Shown one piece after another: positions 7,511 to 17,723 of a stretch of 64,000 nt of DNA; position 1 is the stretch's first letter, and each line of letters starts with the position of its first letter. Source of the DNA: an uncultured Prevotellaceae bacterium (GTDB taxonomy: Bacteria; Bacteroidota; Bacteroidia; Bacteroidales; Bacteroidaceae); the NCBI GenBank assembly GCA_947307015.1, contig CAMZHV010000008.1:1-64000 (forward strand), written 5' to 3'. The notes under the pieces are model-generated. The model was not told the origin of the DNA. It ran no database searches and saw nothing but the letters and a program-made list of their open reading frames with translations. The position numbers were made by a program, and so were the translations under genes.

Positions 7511-10500
7511 TTACTTCACGAGAACCTTCTTGCCGTTGACAATGTAGAGACCCTTCTGAGCCTTGTTCACACGCTGACCGGCGATGTTGTAGATCACACC
7601 GCTCTCCGTAGCGTCGGCGTTGATGGCGTCGATAGCTGTCTCAAGGCCGTCGATGTAGAGCTTGACTTCGCCTCCATTGGACTTATCCTTATTAAAGATG
7701 TAAGCACGGAAGGCCTTCATGCTTGTAGCACCTGCGCTCTTGTAGATAGCGCCATTGCCGATAAAGTAGTCAAGAGCTGCAACTGTCATAGGAGCATAGA
7801 CACCGACGAAGTCGAAGTATGTGCCTTCAACCTTAACATCTTCAGTGGGAGCAACAACCTGTACCCCCTCGAAGGTCTGTGACGTGCTTTCGGCGGTAGC
7901 CTTCACGAGAACAGGAACATTTGCGGAGATGTTTCCAGCGATGATTTTATTAAAGTTGATGGTCACACTTTGTGCATCATCACCACTGTCAGAGAAAGCA
8001 TAGACCTCAGTACCAGAACCAAATGCGGTCTGTACCTGACTGGATGTAAGGTCGAAGGGCAGAACAACAGTATTGAAGTTAGCCTTCACGGTGCGGTTCA
8101 AGGTGACATTAGCCACATCGACATCTTCGATGGTGTTGGTTGTAGTCTCGTCGTAAGCTACAGCTGTAGCGATGTTGGTCTTGGAGAGGAGCTCTCCGTC
8201 GCAAACGCTGAACCACTGCATCACACCATTAGCTTCAGCAACCACGGTCATCGTAACTTCGGTCTCTTCTGTGAGGGTGAAAGGCAGGTAGTTCCATACC
8301 CATCCGCGGCCAGAACCGCCATTTGCAAATTCGCCGTCGTCGAAGCTGGCCACGCCAGCGGTGGTGATACCCTTACCGTTGTCGCCGAGGTTGGGGATAG
8401 GACCATCCATAGTGGCTGCGGAACAGGTAATCTTTGCTGTTGTGTTGGTTCCAGAGGCTGCGCGGGCAGCAACTTTGATGACATACTCACCGGCAGGCAA
8501 CTTGCAAATCTTCTCATAGTTAGCAGTGAACGTGGCACCACTTGTACTCCAACCGCCCACAGGTTGTTCATAATAGGTCATGGCTGTTCCACTCCAGTGC
8601 TGGCTAGTCAGTTGTTCAAAACTAACGTTAGTGTTACCATTCACAGAACCTGAACGTGTCCAAGTGCTAAATTCTCCAATCTTAGAAGTTGCGGAGTATT
8701 TATAAGCATTAGCAACGAAAGTGTATTCAGCAACCTTCAAGGTCTTGAATGCAGCCAGAGCCTCATCTGCGGAGGTGGGGACTTCAACAGTGATTGTGCT
8801 GCTGATAGCCTGAGCGATAGCCAGTTCGGAAGCGTACAGGTTGTAGTTGTAAGCAGCAGCAGTGAAGGCGGTCACTGCACTGTTCAGTTCCGTTGTGGCA
8901 GATTGGTATTCATCTACAGTGATGGGTTCAGCAGCAATAGCGCTTGAAAGGGCTGTCTTCTCAGAGCCTGTCACGTTTTGATAAGCTTGAGCTGCAAAAG
9001 CTTCCTCTGCAGCTTCCTTTGCGGCAAGATAATTTGCGTATGGCTCAACATAAGCAGCGGCATTGGCTGCAGCTGTTTCAAGAGCAGCAATTGCATCTTC
9101 GTACTCTGCGGCAGAAGACCAAGTCTTGTTGTTGGCTGTCTTCACCCCTTGCAAGGTTTGATATGCATCAGCAGGAATTGTTGATGCATCGATTGCATCA
9201 ACCAGTGCCACAGCGGCAGCGAGGGCTGCCTCGTAAGTCTGGATGCGCACGTTCTTGAATGCAACCCAGTTGTAGTTGCGATCTGCTGCAATGACAACAC
9301 CCAATTCAAGACGACCATTTTCATCAACGGTGGCACCAGTAGCCAAGGTTGCGTATATACCAGACATGTTGTTGTAGGTGAACGTATTACCATCTGTGGA
9401 GAGGTCAGTAACTGCGTTGTTCACGTAGAAGTTCGGACCATTGGGTGCTGTTGCATCAGCTTCATTGTATGAACGTACAAGGGCGGAAGCGCGATAGACC
9501 TCACCGGGCTCCAGACCTTCAAGGCGGTAATAAACTTTACCTGCGCCGAGGTATTCGCCCCTTCCAACCCAGTTCTCAATAAACGGGGTCACCATATTTG
9601 ACGGGTCGTTTCCAGGATTTCCTTCTTCAGACCAAGTGTTGACGTGGAAAGTCTGCTCATTTTCGCATACCCATCCATCAATGGAGTTGTCAGGTATAAT
9701 ACCAGCAGCAATGATTGCATAGCTTGCAATAGAAGTTTCGCACTTAGCTTTGGCTGCATTAAGAGCGGCAGTTGCTGCTTCAAGAGCTGTTTTACTTGTA
9801 ACATCTACATTGTCTTCATAAGCTGAAATCGTTGAGCTCAATGCAGTACGCAAAGAAGCTGCCATCCGATCTTCTTTGGCCACAGTCGTCTTGGCAGCTT
9901 CGAGAGCTGTGTTATATGTAGCCACGACAGCATTTATAGCCTGCAAGTCAGCGGTTGCACCATGAACGGCATCAATTGCGGCCTGATATTCGGCAGAATT
10001 GTTCCAAGTTTTATTGTTCTCATCAACAATAGCCTTATAAATTGCATAATTTGCAGCTGCAGAGCTGGCTTCCAGGGCCTCGAACTCTGTAACGGCTTCA
10101 GCAAGAGCATCTGCAAATACGGAGAGGTCAATGCCACCTGCGAAATAGACCTTGAAGTTATCGGCAGAGAGCCAGTTGGCATTCGTGTTGTTAGCTTCGA
10201 GACCGAAAGTAACGGAACCTACGCCACCGTGTACAAATTCTACGGTATAGTGGTTGATGTATAGGCGTACATTGCTGATAGCTTTGGTTTCTTTCTTCAA
10301 GCTGGACTGCACATAGAGGTTTGCACCTGTGATGTCATCGGCACCGGCGGGGTCGTGGCAGACAGAAGCATCACACTCTAAAACGTAGGTACCTTCGGGC
10401 AGACTGCTGACGGTTTGTGCAATTACACCGCTGCCCAACTGACTGGGATGCCATGCTTCAATGAAGTTGGTGATAGCCAAACCTGATTCAGGGTTGGTGT

Positions 10501-12058
10501 CGGTACGATTCTGCTGACCGCAGTTTTGTCCTGTGATGGTGATAGTCCATCCGGGAGGCAGAACGCCACTAGCTGTGGGAACCTCAAAGTCAGGATTGGT
10601 CAGATAGATGTTGGTGATGTCAAAACGCTTCCCTTCATTAACGGTAACAGAAGAAAGGAATGTAGCAGCAGCAGCTTGAATTTGTGGTTTTGCAGTCTCA
10701 ATGGCAGCATTTAGGGCCTCAAGCGTAGTCGTGGCCTGTATCGTGGCATCGATAGCAGATAAGTCAATGGTGGCATCTCCTGTGAAAATCGAAGCATCAT
10801 CGTCAAGTGCATCCACGGATGACTTAAAGGCTAAATAACCAGCGTATGCACTTTGCAAAGCTTTGGCTGCATTAACACGATTAGCCAATTCTGTAGAGGC
10901 TTCGCTAATTGCATCTTCTGTGTTCAAACTTGCAACATCAATGCCATCGGCGTAGTTCTTAGCGGCATTGTAAGCTGCAGCGGTCGTTGTACCTTCAAGG
11001 TCAGGAACGGCATCAATCTGAGCCTGTAGGGCTTCCTTTAATGCAGAAAGGTCAACACCTTTATAAGTAAGCTTGAAGTTATCCCAAACACACCATGTGT
11101 CGGTGCGAGTACCGCGCACACCAATAGTCAGTGAACCATTGGTTACAACAACGCGGATTGGACCTACAACATACTTTCCAGCAGTGAAACTTGTGGAAAC
11201 CCCACTCATTGAGCTTTCACCCTCTGTCATGGCTGTGAAAGGAGTGCTCTGGTCACCAGCATAAACTACTGGAAGATTAGCACCAGTAACGGTATATTCA
11301 GTGACAGTAGCCTGTGCAGTCAACTCATAAATACCATTGGGAACAGTGATTGTCTGACTCAAAGTGAAAGCGGCACGCCAAGACTCAGCATTGGGATTGG
11401 TAACTTCACCACCGCAGGCATTGTAGTTATTGGATACCATTGTCCAGGAATCATTCTTTAAGATAGCGGGGAAACTGAAATTGGCATTCACGATAAGGGA
11501 TGTAGCATCCACGGGATTGGCCTCAGAAGCTGCATCCATACCAATGGGCTGTGCGGGAATAGCCATCAGCTTCCATTGAGCACCTGCGATTGTACCATCT
11601 GTGCCAGGAGTAACAATGGTGCCATCAACTCCAGCGGTGAGATAGACATTAGCGCCGCCGCCATGATTGTCTTTTGACATGATGGTATATACAGGGCCAT
11701 TGTCAGTACCTACCTGAGTGAATGTCCAGGTAGAGTTCTTGTTTGCAGACTGGTCAGTATAGATAGTTCCACCGTTCAGGTGTTCAAGACCTTTTGCATC
11801 ACCATTGATGTCGGTGCGAAGCTTGAAATCGGAGCCAACGGCCTCGATTTTAACTGCAATACCATTGCCTGCAGTAGTAGCAGTTGTGATACTGGCCTGG
11901 GTACCCCAGCCATTACCTCTTGTAAGATACTGGCCTGTACCGACGTTGTAGAGCATGTAGTTACCTGCTCCAACCTCGGAAGCTGTCCACGACTGAGCCT
12001 GTACGCCCATCGTGACCATTGCCGCGATAGCGGCCAAGAAGAGTTTGATTTTCTTCAT
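7511..12058 (-). CDS. Giant secreted surface protein (1515 aa), paralogue of 1822-5472
   Basis: The signal peptide is MKKIKLFLAAIAAMVTMGVQAQ. Residues ~23-170 resemble a ricin-type or immunoglobulin-like binding domain (YMLYNVGTGQYLTRGNGW, then YTIMSKDN). Four or more beta-sandwich modules with NPDFEVPTA.. or ANFSFPAIL-type starts follow, separated by alanine-rich FIVAR-like helical linkers (ALETAAANAAAYVEPY, VTGSEKTALSSAIAAE). The final ~250 residues carry NTVVLPFDLT, FIGNGAIYKS and the IYNIAGQRV / YIVNGKKVLVK tail shared with its paralogue, which fits type IX secretion and surface anchoring. A TACCTTTG -7 box is at 12203-12210 on the minus strand. Its closeness to a pectin lyase suggests plant cell wall or mucin contact, but the ligand cannot be read from sequence. 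Confidence 0.8.
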   Translation of the reverse strand: MKKIKLFLAAIAAMVTMGVQAQSWTASEVGAGNYMLYNVGTGQYLTRGNGWGTQASITTATTAGNGIAVKIEAVGSDFKLRTDINGDAKGLEHLNGGTIYTDQSANKNSTWTFTQVGTDNGPVYTIMSKDNHGGGANVYLTAGVDGTIVTPGTDGTIAGAQWKLMAIPAQPIGMDAASEANPVDATSLIVNANFSFPAILKNDSWTMVSNNYNACGGEVTNPNAESWRAAFTLSQTITVPNGIYELTAQATVTEYTVTGANLPVVYAGDQSTPFTAMTEGESSMSGVSTSFTAGKYVVGPIRVVVTNGSLTIGVRGTRTDTWCVWDNFKLTYKGVDLSALKEALQAQIDAVPDLEGTTTAAAYNAAKNYADGIDVASLNTEDAISEASTELANRVNAAKALQSAYAGYLAFKSSVDALDDDASIFTGDATIDLSAIDATIQATTTLEALNAAIETAKPQIQAAAATFLSSVTVNEGKRFDITNIYLTNPDFEVPTASGVLPPGWTITITGQNCGQQNRTDTNPESGLAITNFIEAWHPSQLGSGVIAQTVSSLPEGTYVLECDASVCHDPAGADDITGANLYVQSSLKKETKAISNVRLYINHYTVEFVHGGVGSVTFGLEANNTNANWLSADNFKVYFAGGIDLSVFADALAEAVTEFEALEASSAAANYAIYKAIVDENNKTWNNSAEYQAAIDAVHGATADLQAINAVVATYNTALEAAKTTVAKEDRMAASLRTALSSTISAYEDNVDVTSKTALEAATAALNAAKAKCETSIASYAIIAAGIIPDNSIDGWVCENEQTFHVNTWSEEGNPGNDPSNMVTPFIENWVGRGEYLGAGKVYYRLEGLEPGEVYRASALVRSYNEADATAPNGPNFYVNNAVTDLSTDGNTFTYNNMSGIYATLATGATVDENGRLELGVVIAADRNYNWVAFKNVRIQTYEAALAAAVALVDAIDASTIPADAYQTLQGVKTANNKTWSSAAEYEDAIAALETAAANAAAYVEPYANYLAAKEAAEEAFAAQAYQNVTGSEKTALSSAIAAEPITVDEYQSATTELNSAVTAFTAAAYNYNLYASELAIAQAISSTITVEVPTSADEALAAFKTLKVAEYTFVANAYKYSATSKIGEFSTWTRSGSVNGNTNVSFEQLTSQHWSGTAMTYYEQPVGGWSTSGATFTANYEKICKLPAGEYVIKVAARAASGTNTTAKITCSAATMDGPIPNLGDNGKGITTAGVASFDDGEFANGGSGRGWVWNYLPFTLTEETEVTMTVVAEANGVMQWFSVCDGELLSKTNIATAVAYDETTTNTIEDVDVANVTLNRTVKANFNTVVLPFDLTSSQVQTAFGSGTEVYAFSDSGDDAQSVTINFNKIIAGNISANVPVLVKATAESTSQTFEGVQVVAPTEDVKVEGTYFDFVGVYAPMTVAALDYFIGNGAIYKSAGATSMKAFRAYIFNKDKSNGGEVKLYIDGLETAIDAINADATESGVIYNIAGQRVNKAQKGLYIVNGKKVLVK

Positions 12059-12253
12059 TTTGTTTTTTGTTAGTTAATAAATGTGTGAATTAAAATGGGG
12101 ATTATATATAGTCTGGATTAATAATTGATAGTTAATGATTTAGTTTTAGTAATATGCGACACATTATGCGCTTATGCGCGTATACGTGTATGTAATTCGG
12201 GGCAAAGGTAGTGAATAAGTGTTATATGGGCACGCTATTTAGAGTTAATAAAA

Positions 12254-12283
12254 GTTAAGAGGCTCGATGGTGAGCCTCTTAAC
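12254..12283 (-). terminator. Terminator of the rhamnogalacturonan lyase gene
   Basis: A 12-bp perfect stem GTTAAGAGGCTC (12254-12265) / GAGCCTCTTAAC (12272-12283) is followed on the minus strand by TTTTATT, 28 nt past the stop at 12311. Confidence 0.8.
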
Positions 12284-12310
12284 AATTAGAGATGATAAGG
12301 TGGTGAGGTG

Positions 12311-15300
12311 TTATTTCACAAGGACTTTGTGGCCGTTGATGATGTAGACACCCTTATGAGTTTGAAGATTGGACGATTTACCATTTGGCAATTGTCGGCC
12401 GCTGAGATCATAGATGTCATTGTCCATCGTCCGTTGTCCATTGTTTATTGCTTTGATGCCGACGGCGGGATCGTAGGCAACGCGGAGAATACCCATGGCG
12501 ATGTCGGTGGTGTCCCAGTAGAGACCCTTCTCAGCGTTGACGACCACGGACTCGGCGTCGAGGACGGGTGTGCCGACGACGGTGTTGACGTCTTTCCAGA
12601 GCTGGATATAGTCGCCGACGGCTGCCGCAGCGATGAAGTCATCGGAGAGGTGGAGGCGTACGGTGCCGTTCATGGTGAGCTTGTCGATGTTCTGGATCAT
12701 GGTGCATCCTGCGACGGTCTCGGTGGCGGCTTTCAGCACACCGATGTGGAGGACGGCGCCCCGATTGAGGGTGACGTTCTTGCCGCCAAAACGTTGGATA
12801 CCTGTCACGGAAGTAGGCGAGGAACCTACTTGCAGCGTGCCGCCGTTGCTAATAGTTACGGTGCTGTTGGTGAGGTCGTTGTTGGCACCTGTGACACCCG
12901 AGAGGGTAGCACCGTTGCTGACGGTGAGCGTGCCTACACCGAGCGTAGCGCCAGCCTTCATGCAGAGCTCGCCGCCCTGAATCTGCGTCGCACCGCTGTG
13001 GTCGCTCTTGCCGGAAACGGTCATCTTACACGTACCAATTTTGTTGAAGATGGTTTTGTTGGTGCCGCCGTTGTCGGTGAAAGTGCCGTCGAAGGTGAAA
13101 TTCTTGCCGTCGCTGTTGCCTACGTTCCAGGTGTTGTTGCCTGTGACACCATTTTGGCTCTTGAAGTCGGGGCCTGCCTGCACGAGGGAACCGCTGCCGG
13201 TGAGCTGACCGATGGTGAAAGCCTTGGCGGTGTTGCAGACACTACAGCCGGCATCGAGGAAGAGGGTGCCCTTGGGCATTCCTGACGACATATCCAAAGG
13301 AAGCCAAATGTTCTTGTTGGTGTGCTTGATGGTACCCTCGAACTGTGTCCAGTCGCCCGTGATGCGGACGCGCTGCACGGTGTTGCGTGGCACGATGGTG
13401 AGCTCGCCCTCGCCTGTAATCTTATTGGAATAAGCCGTGTAGTATTCGTAGGAGAGCTGCCATGTGCCTTTCTTGCCCTTGGGGACATATATCGGAACGT
13501 TTGTTGCCTGCACATCATCCCAGAAGGTGCCACCCTGGAACTCGATGGAGGAGGCTGGCTTGTTGTTTGAAGCAGATGCTGAGCCGGCGGTGATGACGAG
13601 CGTGCCAACGCTGTTTTCTTTCATCAGCTTAAGGTTGCCCGTGCCGCGCTTGGTGAGCTTCGTGCCGGTGAAAGCTGCGGCCTGAATGAACTCATCGTTG
13701 TTGTTGATGACACCGCCTTCGTCGCCGACGAACTGGATGGTTGAGGCGTTCTCGATGGCTGCCGTGGTCTGAAGGATAGCACCGTTCTCGATGGTGAACT
13801 TGCTGCCCGCCGTAGTGATGCCGCCGAGGTTGCCCGTGGCGCTGTACTGGTTGGCGAGGGCACTGACGCGTGTCGTGCCGCCACGGAGGTGGTTGCCGCC
13901 GGTGTAGCTGTTCTGACCGCTCATCGTGACCATGCCCGTACCTTCCTTGATGAACTGTGCGGAGCCGCCAATGGAGCCGTTGCCGTTGAAGGTGTAGGCC
14001 TGTGTGTTGTTAACGGTGATGGTGGCGGGCTGCACGTCGGCAGAGACGGTGACGGTGCGGCGTGCGGCTTCGTCGTTGAACGTGATGGCGTCGCCGGAGA
14101 CGAAAGTCGTGGCGTCGCTCTGTCCCTCGACCTGGAAGTTGGCTGTCTCGGCAAGATCCCATACGCTGCTGTTCTCTCCCGTCCAGATGATACTTCCGGC
14201 CTCGCGCATACCGACGAGTTCAACAATGAGTTTGCCGTCCTCAATATATAGCTTCTTCTTCGTGGTGTCAAGGCCTTCGAGAATGAGGTTTTCCACGCTG
14301 CCTGTGACGGCGCCACTGATCTCTGCGATGACATATTTTCCCGATTTCATCGAGGATTGTCCGGCAGCGGGATGCCCTACGATCTCGATGATGGGAGCGA
14401 GGTAGGGAGGTCCTGCATTGAGCCATGCCGAAGAGGTTTTCTTCTCAATGGACAGCGTGCCAAGAATCAGCTTGTCGGCTGTGATGTCGTCGGAGAAGAG
14501 GTCTACGATGATGCGTGAACCGAAGCCGAGGTTGAGCGCGTCGGCCGTGATGGTGCCGCGCTTGTCTTTGCCGCCGGGGCGGATGACGGAGGCATAGTCG
14601 GCCTTGATGCTGAGGAACTCGCCGCCGTCGGAGTTGAGCTCTGCGAAGCGGTTGAGCCACAGCGGCGACTGCTTCATCGTGCCATCGAAGTTGACGACAC
14701 CCGCCCAGATATTTGTCTCACCGGTGTGTGTGAAGTCAGCCTTCGGCAAGTTGAGGATGCCGTCGCCCTGCTTGACGAGACGTGCTTCGCCGGCAAGACC
14801 GCCACCCGAGACGTCGCAGGTGTAGGTGGTATAGCGTATGGTGGCGTTCTGGTTGGTGCTCTCGCTGGCGGCCGTACCCTGCACCCATGTCGGGACGTTG
14901 ATGGTGAGGACGTCAGGCTGTGCACCGTCGTCGATGCTGAAGGCGCCGTTGCCTGTTTCGCAGAAGATGACGTGCTGGCCGTCGTAGGAAGAGCCGACGG
15001 ATGAACCGTTGGTCACCTCCACGCGATCGGTCATCGTGAGTGGTGGCGGCGGCAGGGTGATGCCTTCCATATCCCCGAGAAAATAGCTGGTGTGGGGAGG
15101 CTGGTTGTAGCCGCACATCTGCCATACCATGGCGTTGCGGTACTGGTGATCATACCAGAGCGAATAGACACGGTACTTGGTCTGCGTGGGCGTGGAATAG
15201 ATGCGGATGTTGTTGTTGGCCGTGCGCATGATGATTTCCTCGCGCCAGTCGCCGAGGATGTCGCCCTGATAACAAGGTGTGCCCTTCGTGTCGTTGTTGG

Positions 15301-16900
15301 TGAGCGAACCTGCACAAGTGTAGATGGGACTCCACGAGCCATATTTGGCAACGCAGCCTTCTGTGTTCTTGCCATTCAGATAGTTGAAGGTCTCGGAGCA
15401 GAGGTCGCCGTCCCAATAGATCCGGAAATTGGTGTTGACGCCCGTGGCATCGAGACCGCTGACGGCTTCGCCTGTGATGGTGCTGATGGCACCTTCGCGT
15501 GCCGAGCAGCCTAAGCCGCCGGGGAAGTTGTTGGTGAAGTTTCCAGCCATGGCACGTCCGTCGTCATTGCCCGCTACGCAGCGATGATAGATCTTGCTGG
15601 TGGTGGCATCGCGGTAGTTGTTGCCAGGGTTATCCTCGAGACAGGCGTAAATCTCCTGTCCGTGGATGTAAGGGTTGAAATCGCTACAGTGCTGGGCGTC
15701 GCCGTGGCCGAGACCGGTGGTAGAGAGTCCCTTGCCGTTGTCGTCGATGACCATGGAACCAAAGACTATCTCGTCGCGGCCATCCCAGTCGACGTCAGCA
15801 ATGCCGAAGTTATGATAACCCTGTCCTTTCCACGGGCCGTTGGTGTTGTTAAACCAGCGCCAGCGCTCCACGAGGGCGTGGCTACCCGGGTCTACATCGT
15901 AGGCAATCATCTTATGACGGGTGTAAATGCCTCGTGCGAGGAAGATGCTGGGCTTGCGCCCGTCGAGGTAGGGCGCGCCGAAGAAATGCTTCGAGCAGCG
16001 ATGGCCGTAGCCGTCGCCCCAGGCGCGGTTGAGATCGCTCTCGCCCGATTCGAGTCGCTTCAAGGGATAGGGGATGCATTGGTAGGGTTCGCCGGTGAGT
16101 CCGTCCATATAAAGAAGGTATTCGCCGTCGGTGGTGACGAACCAGTTGGTGCCGCCGCCTGTGGCTGCTCGTACATTGGCGGAGGCGTTGCCCACCGTGT
16201 AGGTAGTGCCGTCGGCTTTGTGGATGACGGTGCCGTCAGCGGCGCGCATGACGACCTCAGCACGTCCGTCGCCATCCCAGTCGTAGGCAACCATGTTCTG
16301 CTCGTTATTTTGGAAGTCACCCATATTCGGCCCGAAATTGACCCACCATAGACGTGTGCCGTCGAGCTTGAGGACTTCGAAGATGCTGTATTCTTTCGTG
16401 GCGGTGCCGTTGATAGTGGGGCCGTTCTTGGGATAGGACTGCTCCATCTCGCTCAGGTTGTCGAACTTCAGCAGGATCTCCAGTTCGCCGTCGCCATCGA
16501 CATCGGCACAACAAGCATCGTTGGGCACCAACGTACTCTTGATGCCCTCGTGCGTCAGCTTGATCTCCGTGTAGCTGGTGCTCCATGGTGTTACGGCCTT
16601 GCACTGCTCTCCCTCCTGTCCCTTGACGACGGGTGCTACAGTATAGGTGCTGCTGGTGGTTCCGCCCGTATCGCGGAAGTTGGAGGTGGTTAGCGGCTCG
16701 TTGTTGACGAGCGTGCCGTCGCGATAGACGTTGTAAGTGACATCGTAGTACTCCTGTGCGAGGATGCGCCAGCTGAGGTAGACGCCACCGGACACCTTCT
16801 GTGCGACGAGTCCGCGGTCGAGGCGGTCGGTGATACGCTGTGCAAAGCCTGCCGATGCGACGAGCATCAGTAGACCGAAAGATAGGATTCGTTTATTCAT
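12311..16900 (-). CDS. Rhamnogalacturonan lyase (PL11-type) fused to autotransporter-type beta repeats
   Basis: The signal peptide is MNKRILSFGLLMLVASAGFA. Residues ~20-640 match polysaccharide lyase family 11: an FN3-like start (LSWRILAQEYYDVTYNVYRDG), then the eight-bladed propeller with repeated Asp-rich calcium motifs (DVDGDGELEILLKF, DWDGDGRAEVVMRA, DVDWDGRDEIVFGS) and LGDWREEIIMRT. It should cleave the rhamnogalacturonan I backbone of pectin. Residues ~650-1480 contain at least three PATR-type passenger repeats (LVKQGDGILNLPKADFTHTG, FIKEGTGMVTMSGQNSYTGG, IFNKIGTCKMTVSGKSDHSG), unusual for a PL11 enzyme. The end (IYDLSGRQL, then VYIINGHKVLVK) is of T9SS-sorting type. At 1529 aa it is more than twice the usual ~600. 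The catalytic part looks complete; export through T9SS rather than type V is my inference because there is no beta-barrel domain. Confidence 0.88.
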   Translation of the reverse strand: MNKRILSFGLLMLVASAGFAQRITDRLDRGLVAQKVSGGVYLSWRILAQEYYDVTYNVYRDGTLVNNEPLTTSNFRDTGGTTSSTYTVAPVVKGQEGEQCKAVTPWSTSYTEIKLTHEGIKSTLVPNDACCADVDGDGELEILLKFDNLSEMEQSYPKNGPTINGTATKEYSIFEVLKLDGTRLWWVNFGPNMGDFQNNEQNMVAYDWDGDGRAEVVMRAADGTVIHKADGTTYTVGNASANVRAATGGGTNWFVTTDGEYLLYMDGLTGEPYQCIPYPLKRLESGESDLNRAWGDGYGHRCSKHFFGAPYLDGRKPSIFLARGIYTRHKMIAYDVDPGSHALVERWRWFNNTNGPWKGQGYHNFGIADVDWDGRDEIVFGSMVIDDNGKGLSTTGLGHGDAQHCSDFNPYIHGQEIYACLEDNPGNNYRDATTSKIYHRCVAGNDDGRAMAGNFTNNFPGGLGCSAREGAISTITGEAVSGLDATGVNTNFRIYWDGDLCSETFNYLNGKNTEGCVAKYGSWSPIYTCAGSLTNNDTKGTPCYQGDILGDWREEIIMRTANNNIRIYSTPTQTKYRVYSLWYDHQYRNAMVWQMCGYNQPPHTSYFLGDMEGITLPPPPLTMTDRVEVTNGSSVGSSYDGQHVIFCETGNGAFSIDDGAQPDVLTINVPTWVQGTAASESTNQNATIRYTTYTCDVSGGGLAGEARLVKQGDGILNLPKADFTHTGETNIWAGVVNFDGTMKQSPLWLNRFAELNSDGGEFLSIKADYASVIRPGGKDKRGTITADALNLGFGSRIIVDLFSDDITADKLILGTLSIEKKTSSAWLNAGPPYLAPIIEIVGHPAAGQSSMKSGKYVIAEISGAVTGSVENLILEGLDTTKKKLYIEDGKLIVELVGMREAGSIIWTGENSSVWDLAETANFQVEGQSDATTFVSGDAITFNDEAARRTVTVSADVQPATITVNNTQAYTFNGNGSIGGSAQFIKEGTGMVTMSGQNSYTGGNHLRGGTTRVSALANQYSATGNLGGITTAGSKFTIENGAILQTTAAIENASTIQFVGDEGGVINNNDEFIQAAAFTGTKLTKRGTGNLKLMKENSVGTLVITAGSASASNNKPASSIEFQGGTFWDDVQATNVPIYVPKGKKGTWQLSYEYYTAYSNKITGEGELTIVPRNTVQRVRITGDWTQFEGTIKHTNKNIWLPLDMSSGMPKGTLFLDAGCSVCNTAKAFTIGQLTGSGSLVQAGPDFKSQNGVTGNNTWNVGNSDGKNFTFDGTFTDNGGTNKTIFNKIGTCKMTVSGKSDHSGATQIQGGELCMKAGATLGVGTLTVSNGATLSGVTGANNDLTNSTVTISNGGTLQVGSSPTSVTGIQRFGGKNVTLNRGAVLHIGVLKAATETVAGCTMIQNIDKLTMNGTVRLHLSDDFIAAAAVGDYIQLWKDVNTVVGTPVLDAESVVVNAEKGLYWDTTDIAMGILRVAYDPAVGIKAINNGQRTMDNDIYDLSGRQLPNGKSSNLQTHKGVYIINGHKVLVK

Positions 16901-17083
16901 TTTTTGTGCTTAGTTAGTCAGCAAATATCAGTTAGGGGTGCTTTATTGAGTGCAAATGTAACACTTTTCCGTATTGTTTGTGTCATAAAAGGTGTTTTTT
17001 AACCTTTGTTTAGGTCTCTTTCTTGGTGTTCTCGCGAAAAAAGGCTTACTTTGCACGAACCAAATGATGAAATCTATACGCTT

Positions 17084-17692
17084 ATGACTTTTACGGATAA
17101 AGCCTGGCCCATCTTCGAGAAGGCCATCAGAGACTACCACGTGACGGATGATGTTGACGCGCCCATCCGTAACCCCTACGACGAGGGTTGTATCGAGCAC
17201 GACCTCTATCTGAAGAATTGGATTGACACGGTGCAATGGCACTTGGAAGATCTCATCCGCGACCCGGAAATCAATCCCGTGGCGGCGCTGGCGCTGAAAC
17301 GTCGCATCGACCGCAGCAATCAGGAACGCACGGATCTCGTCGAGACCATCGATAGCTATTTCTACACCCGATTCCACGATGTGGAGCCGCAGTTCCAGGC
17401 GACAATCAACACGGAGAGCCCGGCGTGGGCCATTGACCGCCTGAGCATTCTGGCGCTGAAGATTTACCACATGAAGGAGCAGACGCTTCGCACGGAGGCC
17501 AGTGAGGAACACCGCGAGAAGTGCCAGCAGAAGCTCGACGTGTTGCTCCAACAGCAACAGGATCTCTCGACGGCCATAGACCAGCTTCTCGACGACTTGG
17601 CCAAGGGACACAAATGGATGAAGGTGTACAAGCAGATGAAAATGTACAACGATCCGAGCACCAATCCAGTGCTGTACGGGAAGAATGGTTGA
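17084..17692 (+). CDS. DUF4254 family protein
   Basis: A soluble, largely helical 202-residue protein with many Trp, Asp and Glu residues (DTVQWHLEDLIRDPEI, RIDRSNQERTDLVETID). It matches the Bacteroidota DUF4254 family, which is often found close to lipopolysaccharide or glycosyltransferase genes; no biochemical role is known to me. The start at 17084 (MTFTDKAWPIFEKA) is chosen because residues upstream in the same frame are not protein-like. It is divergent from the lyase gene and convergent with the lipoprotein gene, from which it is separated by 31 bp of GTTTAGAGTTTAGAG-type word repeats. Confidence 0.8.
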   Translation: MTFTDKAWPIFEKAIRDYHVTDDVDAPIRNPYDEGCIEHDLYLKNWIDTVQWHLEDLIRDPEINPVAALALKRRIDRSNQERTDLVETIDSYFYTRFHDVEPQFQATINTESPAWAIDRLSILALKIYHMKEQTLRTEASEEHREKCQQKLDVLLQQQQDLSTAIDQLLDDLAKGHKWMKVYKQMKMYNDPSTNPVLYGKNG

Positions 17693-17723
17693 GAGTTTAG
17701 TGTTTAGAGTTTAGAGTGGGGGG

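Noticed and set aside
12308-13285. Open frame of 325 codons antisense to the lyase gene
   Set aside because: Shadow of the repetitive passenger region; composition is not protein-like in that frame.
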